DNA from: Bacteroidota bacterium
GTDB taxonomy: Bacteria > Bacteroidota > Bacteroidia > Chitinophagales > Chitinophagaceae
Direction of reading: 5' to 3'
DNA length: 32,197 bases
NCBI GenBank assembly: GCA_030706605.1
Contig: JAUZOE010000044.1
Location: 1-32,197 of the forward strand
The position numbers were made by a program, and so were the translations under genes. The first letter of the stretch is position 1; each line of letters begins with the position of its first letter. Below are positions 25,462-32,197 of the stretch, piece after piece. The notes under the pieces were generated by a model. It saw only the letters and a list, made by a program, of their open reading frames with translations. It did no database searches and was not told the DNA's origin.

Positions 25462-26217
25462 CTAATTCATTTTTTTATTTAAAGAAGTTACCTGGTCCTG
25501 CAGATTGCTAACTAAATTCACCAGCGAATCCACATCCCATCTTTGCTGTTGGGTTACTTTATTAATAACCACCTGAGCCTGCCATATTTCCAGCACATCT
25601 GCAGCGTGCACCTGGTAAGGCTGAAACGCAGGATTATCACTAACCAGGGTAATCTTATTTTTATTTTTATTGCTTTTAACTACCCTTTTATATACAATTC
25701 CTTCACTGTTGCTGACTACTATGTAGGCGGCATTGTTTTTTACATGATCTATATTTTCTATTTTCTCTCCTACAATAATGCTACCGCTGGGTGTAGGCAT
25801 CATACTGTCTCCAATAATTTCAAAAGCACGATAAGTGCCACCAGAAAGCATCGGCAGAGTAAACGTGTTGAGTTCGTCAATGAATTCACTATCTGCATAA
25901 CCGGCCAGGTAACCGGCTGCCGCTTTTACCGGTACAAAATGGATAAGGTTCCTGTCAGCAGACATCATTTTCAACTGCCTTCTTTTGGCAAGATAGCTGG
26001 AACCTTTGGTTTCGCTAAGATCATGAAGCAAAAGCTCATCAAGCGTTACTTTAAAGATTTCACTCACGAGTTCCAGAACTTCCAATCGGGGATCGGCCCT
26101 TTCTTCTTCATATGCGCCGATAAGAGATCGTTTAATTCCGAGTTTAGATGCAAATTCTTCCTGTGTCCATCCACGAAGCTTGCGTAAATATTTTAAATTT
26201 TGACCTGCTATTGCCAT
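25462..26217 (-). CDS. XRE-family regulator with S24 (LexA/CI-like) peptidase domain
   Basis: 251 residues. The N-terminal 65 residues are an XRE helix-turn-helix (NLKYLRKLRGWTQEEFASKL, then IKRSLIGAYEEERADPRLEV). The S24 domain follows: Ser138 in IIGDSMMPTPSGSIIVG and Lys177 in GIVYKRV lie 39 residues apart, as in LexA/UmuD/CI dyads. Ala101-Gly102 and Ala105-Gly106 in AAAGYLAGYAD sit 32-36 residues before Ser138, the distance of the self-cleavage site. The C-terminus is a probable coiled coil (SLVNLVSNLQDQVTSLNKK). It is likely a self-cleaving repressor with RecA or another trigger. A promoter-operator pair lies directly upstream and ssb directly downstream. Confidence 0.85.
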   Translation of the reverse strand: MAIAGQNLKYLRKLRGWTQEEFASKLGIKRSLIGAYEEERADPRLEVLELVSEIFKVTLDELLLHDLSETKGSSYLAKRRQLKMMSADRNLIHFVPVKAAAGYLAGYADSEFIDELNTFTLPMLSGGTYRAFEIIGDSMMPTPSGSIIVGEKIENIDHVKNNAAYIVVSNSEGIVYKRVVKSNKNKNKITLVSDNPAFQPYQVHAADVLEIWQAQVVINKVTQQQRWDVDSLVNLVSNLQDQVTSLNKKMN

Positions 26218-26235
26218 AACAAACTAATTTATTTA

Positions 26236-26262
26236 GAACAAAAATACTAATTATTTTAGTTC
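26236..26262. promoter_or_regulatory. 27-base operator palindrome of the XRE/S24 regulator
   Basis: The outer arms GAAC/GTTC and the inner arms are complementary at 11 of 13 possible positions around a central A (26249). It begins 19 bases upstream of the regulator's start and covers the -7 element and most of the spacer of its promoter, so a bound dimer would block transcription. Autoregulation is inferred from this position. Confidence 0.7.
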
Positions 26263-26269
26263 CTCCAAA
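26239..26269 (-). promoter_or_regulatory. Bacteroidota promoter TTTG-N19-TATTTTTG of XRE/S24 gene
   Basis: On the minus strand TTTG (26266-26269) is followed by exactly 19 bases and TATTTTTG (26239-26246), an exact match to the -33/-7 consensus TTTG-N19-TAnnTTTG of the phylum's primary sigma factor. The expected transcript start is about 10-15 bases before the ATG. Confidence 0.8.
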
Positions 26270-26419
26270 TTTATTTTTAAACATTTGCCCGATTCGTTAT
26301 AAATTTTAATTTAAAGGCTCATGCCCAACTCTTTTAGCCTTGCAAAAAGAATATTCACTTTATTAAACCATCTTTTTACTGCAAATTGCATACTGAACCT
26401 TCTTTAATTTTATATACAT

Positions 26420-27472
26420 ATGGAACTTGGTATTTACACGTTTGCAGATATAGCCACACATCCTATAACCCAACAAACCATTACACCACACCAGCGCATG
26501 CTCAACATGCTGGAGGAAATAGAACTGGCCGACCAGGTAGGTCTTGATGTGTTTGCAATTGGCGAACACCATCGTCCCGAATATTTAGTGTCTGCACCTG
26601 CCGTAGTGCTGGGCGCTGCCGCCGTAAAAACAAAGCACCTCAAACTTTCCAGTGCAGTTACCGTACTAAGTTCTGATGATCCGGTACGGGTGTACCAGCA
26701 ATTTGCCACCGTCGATCTGCTATCCGGCGGCAGGGCCGAGATCATGGCGGGAAGAGGTTCATTTATTGAATCGTTCCCCCTGTTTGGGTATGATCTTAAA
26801 GATTACGACCAACTATTTTCCGAAAAACTGGCAATGCTGGTACAGATCAATGAAAGTGAAAAAGTAACCTGGAAAGGAAAACTTACCCAAAGCATTAATA
26901 AACTTGGCGTGTATCCCCACCCGTTACAGTCTAAACTGCCTATATGGGTAGGCGTGGGAGGCACTCCCGAATCTGTGATCCGGGCCGCAGAATACGGATT
27001 GCCAATGGCCCTTGCTATTATTGGTGGAAGCCCTGCACGGTTTGCTCCTTTTGCCGATCTGTATCGGCGCGCCTATCAAAAAGCAGGACATGATATGAAC
27101 CAATTACAACTTGGCATCAATTCTCATGTATACATTGATGATACTTCACAAAAAGCGCGTGATGAATTTTACCCGCCTTATGCCGGGGTAATGAACCATA
27201 TAGGAAAAGAACGCGGATGGCAAGGCATGAGCAGGCAGGATTTTGACAATTCCACCGGGCCGCAGGGAGCCTTACTGGTAGGTAGCCCTCAGGAAGTAAC
27301 CGACAAAATACTTTATGAATATGAACTCTTTGGAAATACCCGCTTCCTGGCACAGATGAGCCTGGGCGCTATGCCTCATGATAAAATATTACATGCTATT
27401 GAACTGCTAGGTACCCGCGTGGCGCCGGAGGTAAGGAAATATACAGAGGCAAAGGAAAATTTGAAAAAGTAA
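26420..27472 (+). CDS. Luciferase-like (LLM class) flavin-dependent oxidoreductase
   Basis: 350 residues, a complete bacterial-luciferase-like barrel. Typical parts are [14 protein letters not shown] at the start, [60 protein letters not shown] and [21 protein letters not shown], then [19 protein letters not shown]. These proteins use reduced FMN, or F420 in actinobacteria, to oxidise or reduce varied substrates; F420 is not expected in Bacteroidota. The substrate is unknown. Base use is noticeably richer in G+C than in the neighbouring genes (about half in the lines I counted), which may mean acquisition by transfer. It is divergent from the XRE/S24 gene and monocistronic. Confidence 0.88.
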   Translation: MELGIYTFADIATHPITQQTITPHQRMLNMLEEIELADQVGLDVFAIGEHHRPEYLVSAPAVVLGAAAVKTKHLKLSSAVTVLSSDDPVRVYQQFATVDLLSGGRAEIMAGRGSFIESFPLFGYDLKDYDQLFSEKLAMLVQINESEKVTWKGKLTQSINKLGVYPHPLQSKLPIWVGVGGTPESVIRAAEYGLPMALAIIGGSPARFAPFADLYRRAYQKAGHDMNQLQLGINSHVYIDDTSQKARDEFYPPYAGVMNHIGKERGWQGMSRQDFDNSTGPQGALLVGSPQEVTDKILYEYELFGNTRFLAQMSLGAMPHDKILHAIELLGTRVAPEVRKYTEAKENLKK

Positions 27473-27681
27473 TAGCCCCTTCCCTTGCTTCACTACAAGA
27501 AGGCACGACGGATCAATCCTTTAGATTTGTTTAAAGATTTAACTTACAAATTCCTATTGTATAATGTTCGTGCTAATGTTTTAGCAGCCCGGCAATCATC
27601 AACGGCTGACATAAATTAGTACTTATAATGCCGGTAACTTTTAAATAAGTATTTTTTCAATGGCAACAACAAGAGAAACCC

Positions 27682-27707
27682 AAAAGCCCCGGTTACCGGA
27701 GCTTTTT
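27682..27707. terminator. Bidirectional terminator between LLM and NTF2-like genes
   Basis: Arms AAAAGCCCCGG (27682-27692) and CCGGAGCTTTT (27696-27706) pair over 11 positions with one mismatch and a 3-base loop. A T run follows on the plus strand, and A residues at the other end supply T on the minus strand. It lies 8 bases after the minus-strand stop and serves both convergent genes. Confidence 0.8.
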
Positions 27708-27715
27708 AGTGCCAA

Positions 27716-28279
27716 TTATTTTTTAGGAGGCGCTGCTGCCTGTTTGTATTGAAACATAAGATCGGCCTTACCGTCTTTATTAAATCGCCAGGTCTCCTGC
27801 AAATTGGCCGAATCTATTTTACCATTTTTATAAGTATCTACCTCCTTGCCCCATATAGCCGCCCAGTTTGAATTTTGATCGATGCTTTTTACTGCCATCA
27901 CAACATTCACACTACTAACAGAACTGGCTATCATATCTCTGACTTTCTGCGCCATAGCTACCACGCTGTCGCGGGAAGAATGTATAATAGTTCCATCCGC
28001 AAAATGCATCTCTACGCTATCGGCAAACAAGTCTTTGTGAGCAGACAAATCTCCTCCATCCCAGGCCTTCCAGAGCGCCAAAAGTGTTTCTGCATTTTTA
28101 GGCTCATCCATGGCAAACTCAGAAGAATAGAATATTTGATAAGGAGAAGTAATGGTCTTCATAGCCGAGGCTGGTGAAGTGGAGTCTGCCGATGATTGCA
28201 TTGAATCGGTTTTGACCGGCTCACCGGAATTGCAAGCTGCAAGCATAGCAATAGAAGCTAAGACAAGAATTTTTTTCAT
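27716..28279 (-). CDS. NTF2-like (SnoaL-type) lipoprotein
   Basis: I start at 28279, because this Met opens a lipoprotein signal peptide (MKKILVLASIAMLAACNSG, Cys16); the upstream in-frame Met adds 17 residues that do not look like protein. The product has 187 residues. After a Ser/Thr/Asp linker the domain is NTF2-like: AETLLALWKAWDGGDLSAHK, FADSVEMHFADGTII, VVMAVKSI, NWAAIWGKEVDTYKNGKI and LQETWRFNKDGKADLMF. Such domains bind or convert small molecules in many unrelated roles; no catalytic residues can be assigned. Similar lipoproteins are common in Chitinophagaceae. The gene has its own terminator. Confidence 0.75.
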   Translation of the reverse strand: MKKILVLASIAMLAACNSGEPVKTDSMQSSADSTSPASAMKTITSPYQIFYSSEFAMDEPKNAETLLALWKAWDGGDLSAHKDLFADSVEMHFADGTIIHSSRDSVVAMAQKVRDMIASSVSSVNVVMAVKSIDQNSNWAAIWGKEVDTYKNGKIDSANLQETWRFNKDGKADLMFQYKQAAAPPKK

Positions 28280-28517
28280 AATTGTTTTTTTTAATGAATA
28301 AATAAAGACTGCCAGAGAGAACGGAAACAAGCTTGCAGTGGGAGTAGATTAAAGAAGGATGTGTAAGATAGAGAAAATTATGAAATAAAAATATTTCTTC
28401 CTGATTATTATTGCCCCCGAAGCATTGGGTTTTGTCCCTGGATTAAAAAGAGAAGTTCGGAATTTTATTTTATTCTCAAATTGAACTACAGAAGTAACGG
28501 ATTTTTTAAAATTTTCC

Positions 28518-28525
28518 TATGTTTG
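28518..28525 (+). promoter_or_regulatory. Candidate -7 element TATGTTTG of the DeoR-type gene
   Basis: Exact match to TAnnTTTG, 19 bases before the ATG of the DeoR-type regulator gene. I find no TTTG at the expected distance upstream, so only half of the promoter is supported. Confidence 0.4.
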
Positions 28526-28544
28526 TATGACAATGAACTAACGA

Positions 28545-29294
28545 ATGCTAAAAAATGAGAGGCAAGCTTTTATTCTCCACCAGGTTGATCTGCACAATAA
28601 AGTTCTGTTAACTGATTTAAGCAAACAGATTCAGGTGTCGGACGATACCATCAGGCGGGATCTTCAACAACTTTCAGATGAGGGTAAAATCATTAAAGTT
28701 CATGGTGGTGCTTTATCCATTTCTTTTCATGATGGCCACCCCGCTTCAACAGATATTTATGGTTACCTTCAAAAGAAAATAATTGCCCAAAAAGCAATTT
28801 CACTTCTTCGCAATGGAATGTTTATTTTAACAAGCGGAGGCACTACCATCATTGAATTAGCCAAAGCACTTCCTCCCGATTTGCAGGCAACTTTTATATC
28901 TGGCAGCATTCCTGCACTTTTTGAATATACGAGGCACGAAAACATAGATGTTATTTCAATTGGAGAAAAAGTTTCTAAAAATTCAAAGATCACTGTAGGA
29001 GCAGAGGCGATTTCAAAAATTAAGGAATTAAACGTTGACATATGTTTCCTGGGAGTAAATGCAGTTAACCTGGTAAACGGGGTATCTGATAATGATTGGG
29101 AAGTGGTTCAGGTAAAAAAGGCCATGATTGGATCTTGCAAACGATTAGTTTGTTTAACTATTTCTGAAAAAATAAATACGCAACAACCGCTACAAATATG
29201 TGAAAGTAAAAAAATTGACACATTGATCACTGAATTGTCTCCTGACGATCCGATTTTAGCGCCATACATACAGGCAGGTATCACTGTGATATAA
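28545..29294 (+). CDS. DeoR/GlpR-family transcriptional regulator
   Basis: 249 residues, the standard length. The N-terminal helix-turn-helix is MLKNERQAFILHQVDLHNKV then LSKQIQVSDDTIRRDLQQLS and GKIIKVHGGAL, the DeoR signature. The C-terminal sugar-phosphate sensor has SGGTTIIELAKALP, VISIGEKVSKNSKITVGAEA and DICFLGVNAVN. These proteins repress sugar or nucleoside catabolic genes until a phosphorylated sugar binds. No sugar-metabolism gene is adjacent, so the target is elsewhere or is lost. The gene is monocistronic. Confidence 0.9.
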   Translation: MLKNERQAFILHQVDLHNKVLLTDLSKQIQVSDDTIRRDLQQLSDEGKIIKVHGGALSISFHDGHPASTDIYGYLQKKIIAQKAISLLRNGMFILTSGGTTIIELAKALPPDLQATFISGSIPALFEYTRHENIDVISIGEKVSKNSKITVGAEAISKIKELNVDICFLGVNAVNLVNGVSDNDWEVVQVKKAMIGSCKRLVCLTISEKINTQQPLQICESKKIDTLITELSPDDPILAPYIQAGITVI

Positions 29295-29452
29295 AGCCTT
29301 ACCCGAACAACTTTATTACTAATAGCTGTTCTGTTCTATTATTACTTCAGGAAAAAGAATGGAGTGGTTGATTTATTTATAGTTAGTAATTGGTCACCAG
29401 CGGAGGTGCCAAGATAGGGAAGTTTTATAACAGGCTTTTCATAATTGCCACG

Positions 29453-29617
29453 ATGCCAATCGCGAGTAAAAAAACGCATTCGGCTACAGACAATACCATG
29501 ATGGATGTTAGAATAAAATCGCCCCAGGAATACCAGATTCCACGAGGATACTTTGTGAAATTAGAATTAGCTGTATTTGTATTCTTTGTCATTTTATGGC
29601 AGGGTTTGATTGCTTAA
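29453..29617 (+). CDS. Possible small single-pass membrane protein, 54 aa
   Basis: A longer version in the same frame would need a TTG start at 29390; I prefer the ATG at 29453, giving 54 residues: a polar N-terminal part (MPIASKKTHSATDNTMMD), then QEYQIPRGYFVKLE and a C-terminal hydrophobic segment (LAVFVFFVILWQGLIA) able to cross the membrane once. The positive charge before the helix suggests a cytoplasmic N-terminus. Its composition looks protein-like, but it is short and I do not recognise it. It could also be a chance open frame. Confidence 0.4.
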   Translation: MPIASKKTHSATDNTMMDVRIKSPQEYQIPRGYFVKLELAVFVFFVILWQGLIA

Positions 29618-29714
29618 CGCAAATGATAAATAAAAAATTGTGTTGAATTTTAATATTTACCCCTGTCTCATTGCCACTTGGCAGAGTAGAAGACCTGCAA
29701 GGGTACCAAAATAC

Positions 29715-29741
29715 AAAAAGGCCAAAGAAAGTGGCCTTTTT
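29715..29741. terminator. Terminator downstream of the fibronectin-III protein gene
   Basis: Perfect 10-bp stem AAAAAGGCCA/TGGCCTTTTT (29715-29724 with 29732-29741) and 7-base loop. T runs are present on both strands, so it may also serve the plus-strand small gene. Confidence 0.85.
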
Positions 29742-29762
29742 CAAAATAATTTACTTTCGTAA

Positions 29763-30377
29763 TTATTGAGCAAATCTTGAATTAAGATCGCTATACGCCA
29801 TCTGGTTGTTGCTGCCTATGGCGGCAACACGGGCCCAGTACTTTTTACCTGGAACCAGATTTTGAAAAGTGAAGCTTGCCCTACTTCCCGGAACACTTAG
29901 CCAGGTACTATCGGGCGCAATGGGATCAGCGGTAAGCTCATGAACAAAGCTTTTGCTTCCCTTTGGTTTTTTGACAGAAACTACCAGTGTACCTGCAGTA
30001 ATACCATCCTTCATCATTACGAGTCCGGGGTTTACGAGGTGTTGTGGTTCCGGCTGTTTGGTAAGATCGTAACCGCTGCTGGCTAAAATAGCGGCATCGC
30101 CATTAGCAACATACATTACGAACAAACCTAACTGGCGCAGCACTTCTTCAAGGGCTTTGCGGCTTTGGTTTTTGTTCACTACGCTTTGTTTGCTTCGTTC
30201 TTCAGAAGCAGTTAAAGCAGCAGTATATGCGTCTATAGCTATCTGCAGCTCCTCCAGCGTAGGAATCGGCGAGGAAAAGGCCGGGTTTCCTGTCATACAG
30301 ATCAAAATACTTTGAGCTTTCTTCTCAAAGTTGGCATCAGTATATTTCCTAAAACCGATGCTGATTTTCTGAATCAT
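29763..30377 (-). CDS. Fibronectin type III domain protein of unknown function
   Basis: I prefer the Met at 30377 (MIQKISIGFRKYTDANFEKK) over the upstream in-frame start, giving 204 residues; the preceding 24 residues look non-coding. There is no signal peptide. The N-terminal part is helical (TLEELQIAIDAYTAALTASE, then RKALEEVLRQLGLFVMYVAN). The C-terminal 90 residues form a fibronectin type III-like beta domain ending TFQNLVPGKKYWARVAAIGS, where the Tyr/Trp and Gly pattern is typical. Proteins with this helical-plus-FN3 layout are found in Chitinophagaceae; the role is unknown, perhaps protein binding. It has its own terminator. Confidence 0.65.
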   Translation of the reverse strand: MIQKISIGFRKYTDANFEKKAQSILICMTGNPAFSSPIPTLEELQIAIDAYTAALTASEERSKQSVVNKNQSRKALEEVLRQLGLFVMYVANGDAAILASSGYDLTKQPEPQHLVNPGLVMMKDGITAGTLVVSVKKPKGSKSFVHELTADPIAPDSTWLSVPGSRASFTFQNLVPGKKYWARVAAIGSNNQMAYSDLNSRFAQ

Positions 30378-30592
30378 ATAATATGGATTTGGTGAGTAAA
30401 TACACGATCCTGTGCGTGCGTTAGTACTCATATAACATCGTATATACACGCTTTATTGTATCAATATTTACATTTTCATGACTTTCAGATGATGGTTACA
30501 TGACAAAATGATTAAAAAGTACTGATTTAGAAATATTTAGGACAGCGCTAATTTTTAAAAAAAAATAAAAAAAAATTTGAGTGGGGAACTGT

Positions 30593-31867
30593 TTATTCAA
30601 TTTCCTCCCCTTTTTTCATCTTTTTTATTGTTTCATTGATTGATTCAGCGTTTTTTAAAAGTGACGCATATTCTTTCATATAACGTATTGCCAAATCATT
30701 TTCTCCTGCTTTATATAACAACAGGCTATAGGTTTGTAAATAATAAGGATGTTCTTTATTTTCTACTAAAATAGAAGCCCAGTTTATTGCACTTTGAAAA
30801 TACTTTTTGTCCTTACAATCCTGAAGTAATTTACCTGCCATATTATTTATTAAGGCGGTGTCTACATTATTTCCTTCAGATGTATAATTTAATAAAAGGT
30901 TGTTGAAATTTACCCAATCTTCAAGCCAATCATAATACTTAAGCTTTCCATTAAAAATTATTTGCTCAGCCAAATCATTATATTTTAAATTTAATTTCGT
31001 TTTAATTGCAGACCAATTTACGTTTTTATTCATCTCACCTCCGCCATATATGCTCAAGCCTCCGCCATATACTGTCTTCTTGCCATTGATCATTATTATC
31101 GGGAATATTTCTTCATCAAATGCTATAATATTTAATATTCTAAACCTTTCTTCTTTCCCAATAATTGCTTCTACCTCTTTTGGATATTTAAGTAAAATAT
31201 TAAATCCTATATCACTGCTTTTAGTAGTGCCCTGTGCAATAAGTTTTATATTCTGCGGAGTAAGTAAATCGTTTTGGGTGGCAAAATAATTATTAATATA
31301 AATATGCAACAACGAATCATCACCTGCTGCTATGGTTGCACTTATTAGTGATAATAAAAAACTGGAATCTCTTTTGCCATTAATATATTCGCTTTTGAGA
31401 TTTGAATATTGAGTTTTGGGATTTAGTGCCTCTTTCGCTTTTGCTATAAAATCATTCGCATTACTGCTGGCGCCAGTTATAGAATGAACCAAATCACCAT
31501 TTTTATTAAAAAATAAATAAGTCGGATAAGCATTAATTTTATAAGTTTTAGCAATCATATCAGCATCTTTATACCAGCTTTTTATACTTTCATTATCTTT
31601 TTTTGTTTTATCAATTTGTACAGATACACTAATGAAGTTTTTATTAAAAAAATCTCCCACCTGCGCTTGCGGAAAAATTTTTGCAGCCATGTATTTACAG
31701 GGACCACACCAGGTAGTATAAGCATCCAGAAATATGAATTTATTTTCTTTTTTGGCTTTTTGTTTAATTTCTTTCCAGTCAAGTTTTTTTTCAAACTTTA
31801 TTCCAACAGTTTGCTGTGCGTGACAAAAAGAGGAAAACAATAAAAGTGATAGGAAAACAAATTTCAT
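30593..31867 (-). CDS. Secreted thioredoxin-fold protein with long helical C-terminus
   Basis: 424 residues with a signal peptide ending in FCHAQ. Residues about 25-155 are a thioredoxin domain with the active site WCGPC (Cys54, Cys57), cis-proline region INAYPTYLFFNKNG, and DAYTTWCGPCKYMAAK as in periplasmic thiol:disulfide oxidoreductases of Bacteroidota. The remaining 270 residues look mostly helical and contain an irregular Gly-rich stretch (KKTVYGGGLSIYGGGEMNKN) and repeat-like helices (DLAIRYMKEYASLLKNAES), perhaps a TPR-like partner-binding part. It likely reduces or isomerises disulfides in the periplasm. No redox partner is adjacent. It is monocistronic, next to the right-hand repeat. 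Confidence 0.8.
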   Translation of the reverse strand: MKFVFLSLLLFSSFCHAQQTVGIKFEKKLDWKEIKQKAKKENKFIFLDAYTTWCGPCKYMAAKIFPQAQVGDFFNKNFISVSVQIDKTKKDNESIKSWYKDADMIAKTYKINAYPTYLFFNKNGDLVHSITGASSNANDFIAKAKEALNPKTQYSNLKSEYINGKRDSSFLLSLISATIAAGDDSLLHIYINNYFATQNDLLTPQNIKLIAQGTTKSSDIGFNILLKYPKEVEAIIGKEERFRILNIIAFDEEIFPIIMINGKKTVYGGGLSIYGGGEMNKNVNWSAIKTKLNLKYNDLAEQIIFNGKLKYYDWLEDWVNFNNLLLNYTSEGNNVDTALINNMAGKLLQDCKDKKYFQSAINWASILVENKEHPYYLQTYSLLLYKAGENDLAIRYMKEYASLLKNAESINETIKKMKKGEEIE

Positions 31868-32070
31868 ATAAATGTGTTTAATTTAGAAGTTTTATAAAAG
31901 CACTTTACCGAATTTGGGATCTGGCATGAAATTAAAAAACCATATCATACTGAAAAGTTAGTAAACTTCTTTATAATATAAGTTTATAAGGCCCAAAAAA
32001 AATTAATGAAATGATTTAATTTCCGAAATAACGTAGTATTTTTCAGTACCCCCAACTAGTCCTCGTTTGC
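31868..32070. other. Intergenic region between the thioredoxin-like gene and the right repeat
   Basis: 203 bases with no gene seen. It is AT-rich; I find no consensus promoter for the thioredoxin-like gene and no terminator. With the adjoining repeat it makes 330 bases without a complete gene at the right edge. Confidence 0.6.
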
Positions 32071-32197
32071 AACCTACCGTGTACCCACATCTTTCCTTAT
32101 TTTTGTAGTCAAATTTTTAATAATGATACCGACCTATCAATCCTTATTTAATCCTGATTATACTAATTGTTTTAAAGATAAGCGATTAGAAAAAAGG
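32071..32197 (-). repeat. Right copy of 127-bp terminal inverted repeat (probable IS end)
   Basis: Exact reverse complement of 15-141. It ends exactly at the window edge, so the true element is probably longer. Read inward to outward it begins aacctaccgtgtaccc. It follows an intergenic stretch and breaks no visible gene on this side. No open frame of useful length fits in it, so a transposase, if any, lies beyond the window. Confidence 0.9.

Noticed and set aside
25543-26187. 214-residue plus-strand open frame opposite the XRE/S24 gene
   Set aside because: It is the antisense shadow of a regulator with visible HTH and catalytic dyad; its sequence is rich in His/Phe/Tyr as expected for such shadows.
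30555-30578. A-rich tract after the fibronectin-III gene region as a functional element
   Set aside because: It is a simple A/T run just after the stop side of the thioredoxin-like gene, without a stem, so no terminator or origin can be claimed.
1-32197. Composite transposon carrying the whole interior
   Set aside because: The interior is ordinary chromosomal content (cvfB, ssb, transporters, regulators) with no cargo signature, and the repeat length matches an assembly limit. Two independent insertions or an assembly break explain it more simply.
1-32197. CRISPR array, prophage or antiphage defence island
   Set aside because: No spaced direct repeats, cas genes, phage structural or lysis genes, or recognised defence enzymes were seen. 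The XRE/S24 protein alone is not enough to call a prophage.

Overview
The window looks like chromosomal DNA of an AT-rich Bacteroidota, most likely family Chitinophagaceae. The evidence is a protein with a type IX secretion (T9SS) C-terminal sorting domain, many short secreted proteins and lipoproteins typical of the phylum, almost no Shine-Dalgarno sequences, a clear TTTG-N19-TAnnTTTG promoter in front of one gene, and recognisable Bacteroidota versions of CvfB, DUF983 and XRE/S24 proteins. I see no tRNA, rRNA, CRISPR array, prophage or transposase gene. The genus assignment is inference.

Layout. Both ends carry the same 127-base sequence in inverted orientation (15-141 and 32071-32197). It cuts through a PAS-domain sensor gene at the left end, so it is probably one end of a multicopy insertion sequence at which the assembly stopped. 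From 519 to 7928 lie a short baeRF-like protein, a T9SS cargo protein with an upstream fibre-like secreted protein, and a PA14-containing GH31 glycosidase. From 8221 to 10907 there is a MarR regulator, then a tight operon of periplasmic monoheme cytochrome c, outer-membrane porin and monoheme cytochrome lipoprotein. From 11237 to 16110 come a TSUP anion exporter, a PQQ-type sugar dehydrogenase-like lipoprotein, an Asn/Arg-rich secreted protein, a CPA-type antiporter and a third monoheme cytochrome lipoprotein. From 16176 to 19887 a minus-strand cluster holds CvfB, a SulP transporter, a DUF983 protein and a methyltransferase. From 20053 to 23405 are a cysteine-free Crp/Fnr regulator, an aldo/keto reductase, an atypical SDR and a small lipoprotein. 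From 23513 to 26217 are an APC permease, SSB and an XRE/S24 (LexA/CI-like) regulator. The rest is a G+C-richer luciferase-like oxidoreductase, an NTF2-like lipoprotein, a DeoR-type regulator, a fibronectin-III protein and a secreted thioredoxin-like protein.

How the parts may work together. Three c-type cytochromes, a porin and a Crp/Fnr protein suggest respiratory or redox adaptation. Palindromes of the form ATGAT-N4-ATCAT (core TGA-N6-TCA) stand upstream of the baeRF-like gene, the T9SS operon, marR (degenerate copy) and the cytochrome-porin operon. The Crp/Fnr recognition helix keeps the Arg-Glu...Arg residues that read a TGA half-site, so a small local regulon is plausible but unproven. 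The clearest regulatory structure is at the XRE/S24 gene: a 27-base imperfect palindrome lies between and over the elements of a consensus Bacteroidota promoter, with ssb just downstream of the regulator, suggesting an SOS-like, self-cleaving autorepressor.
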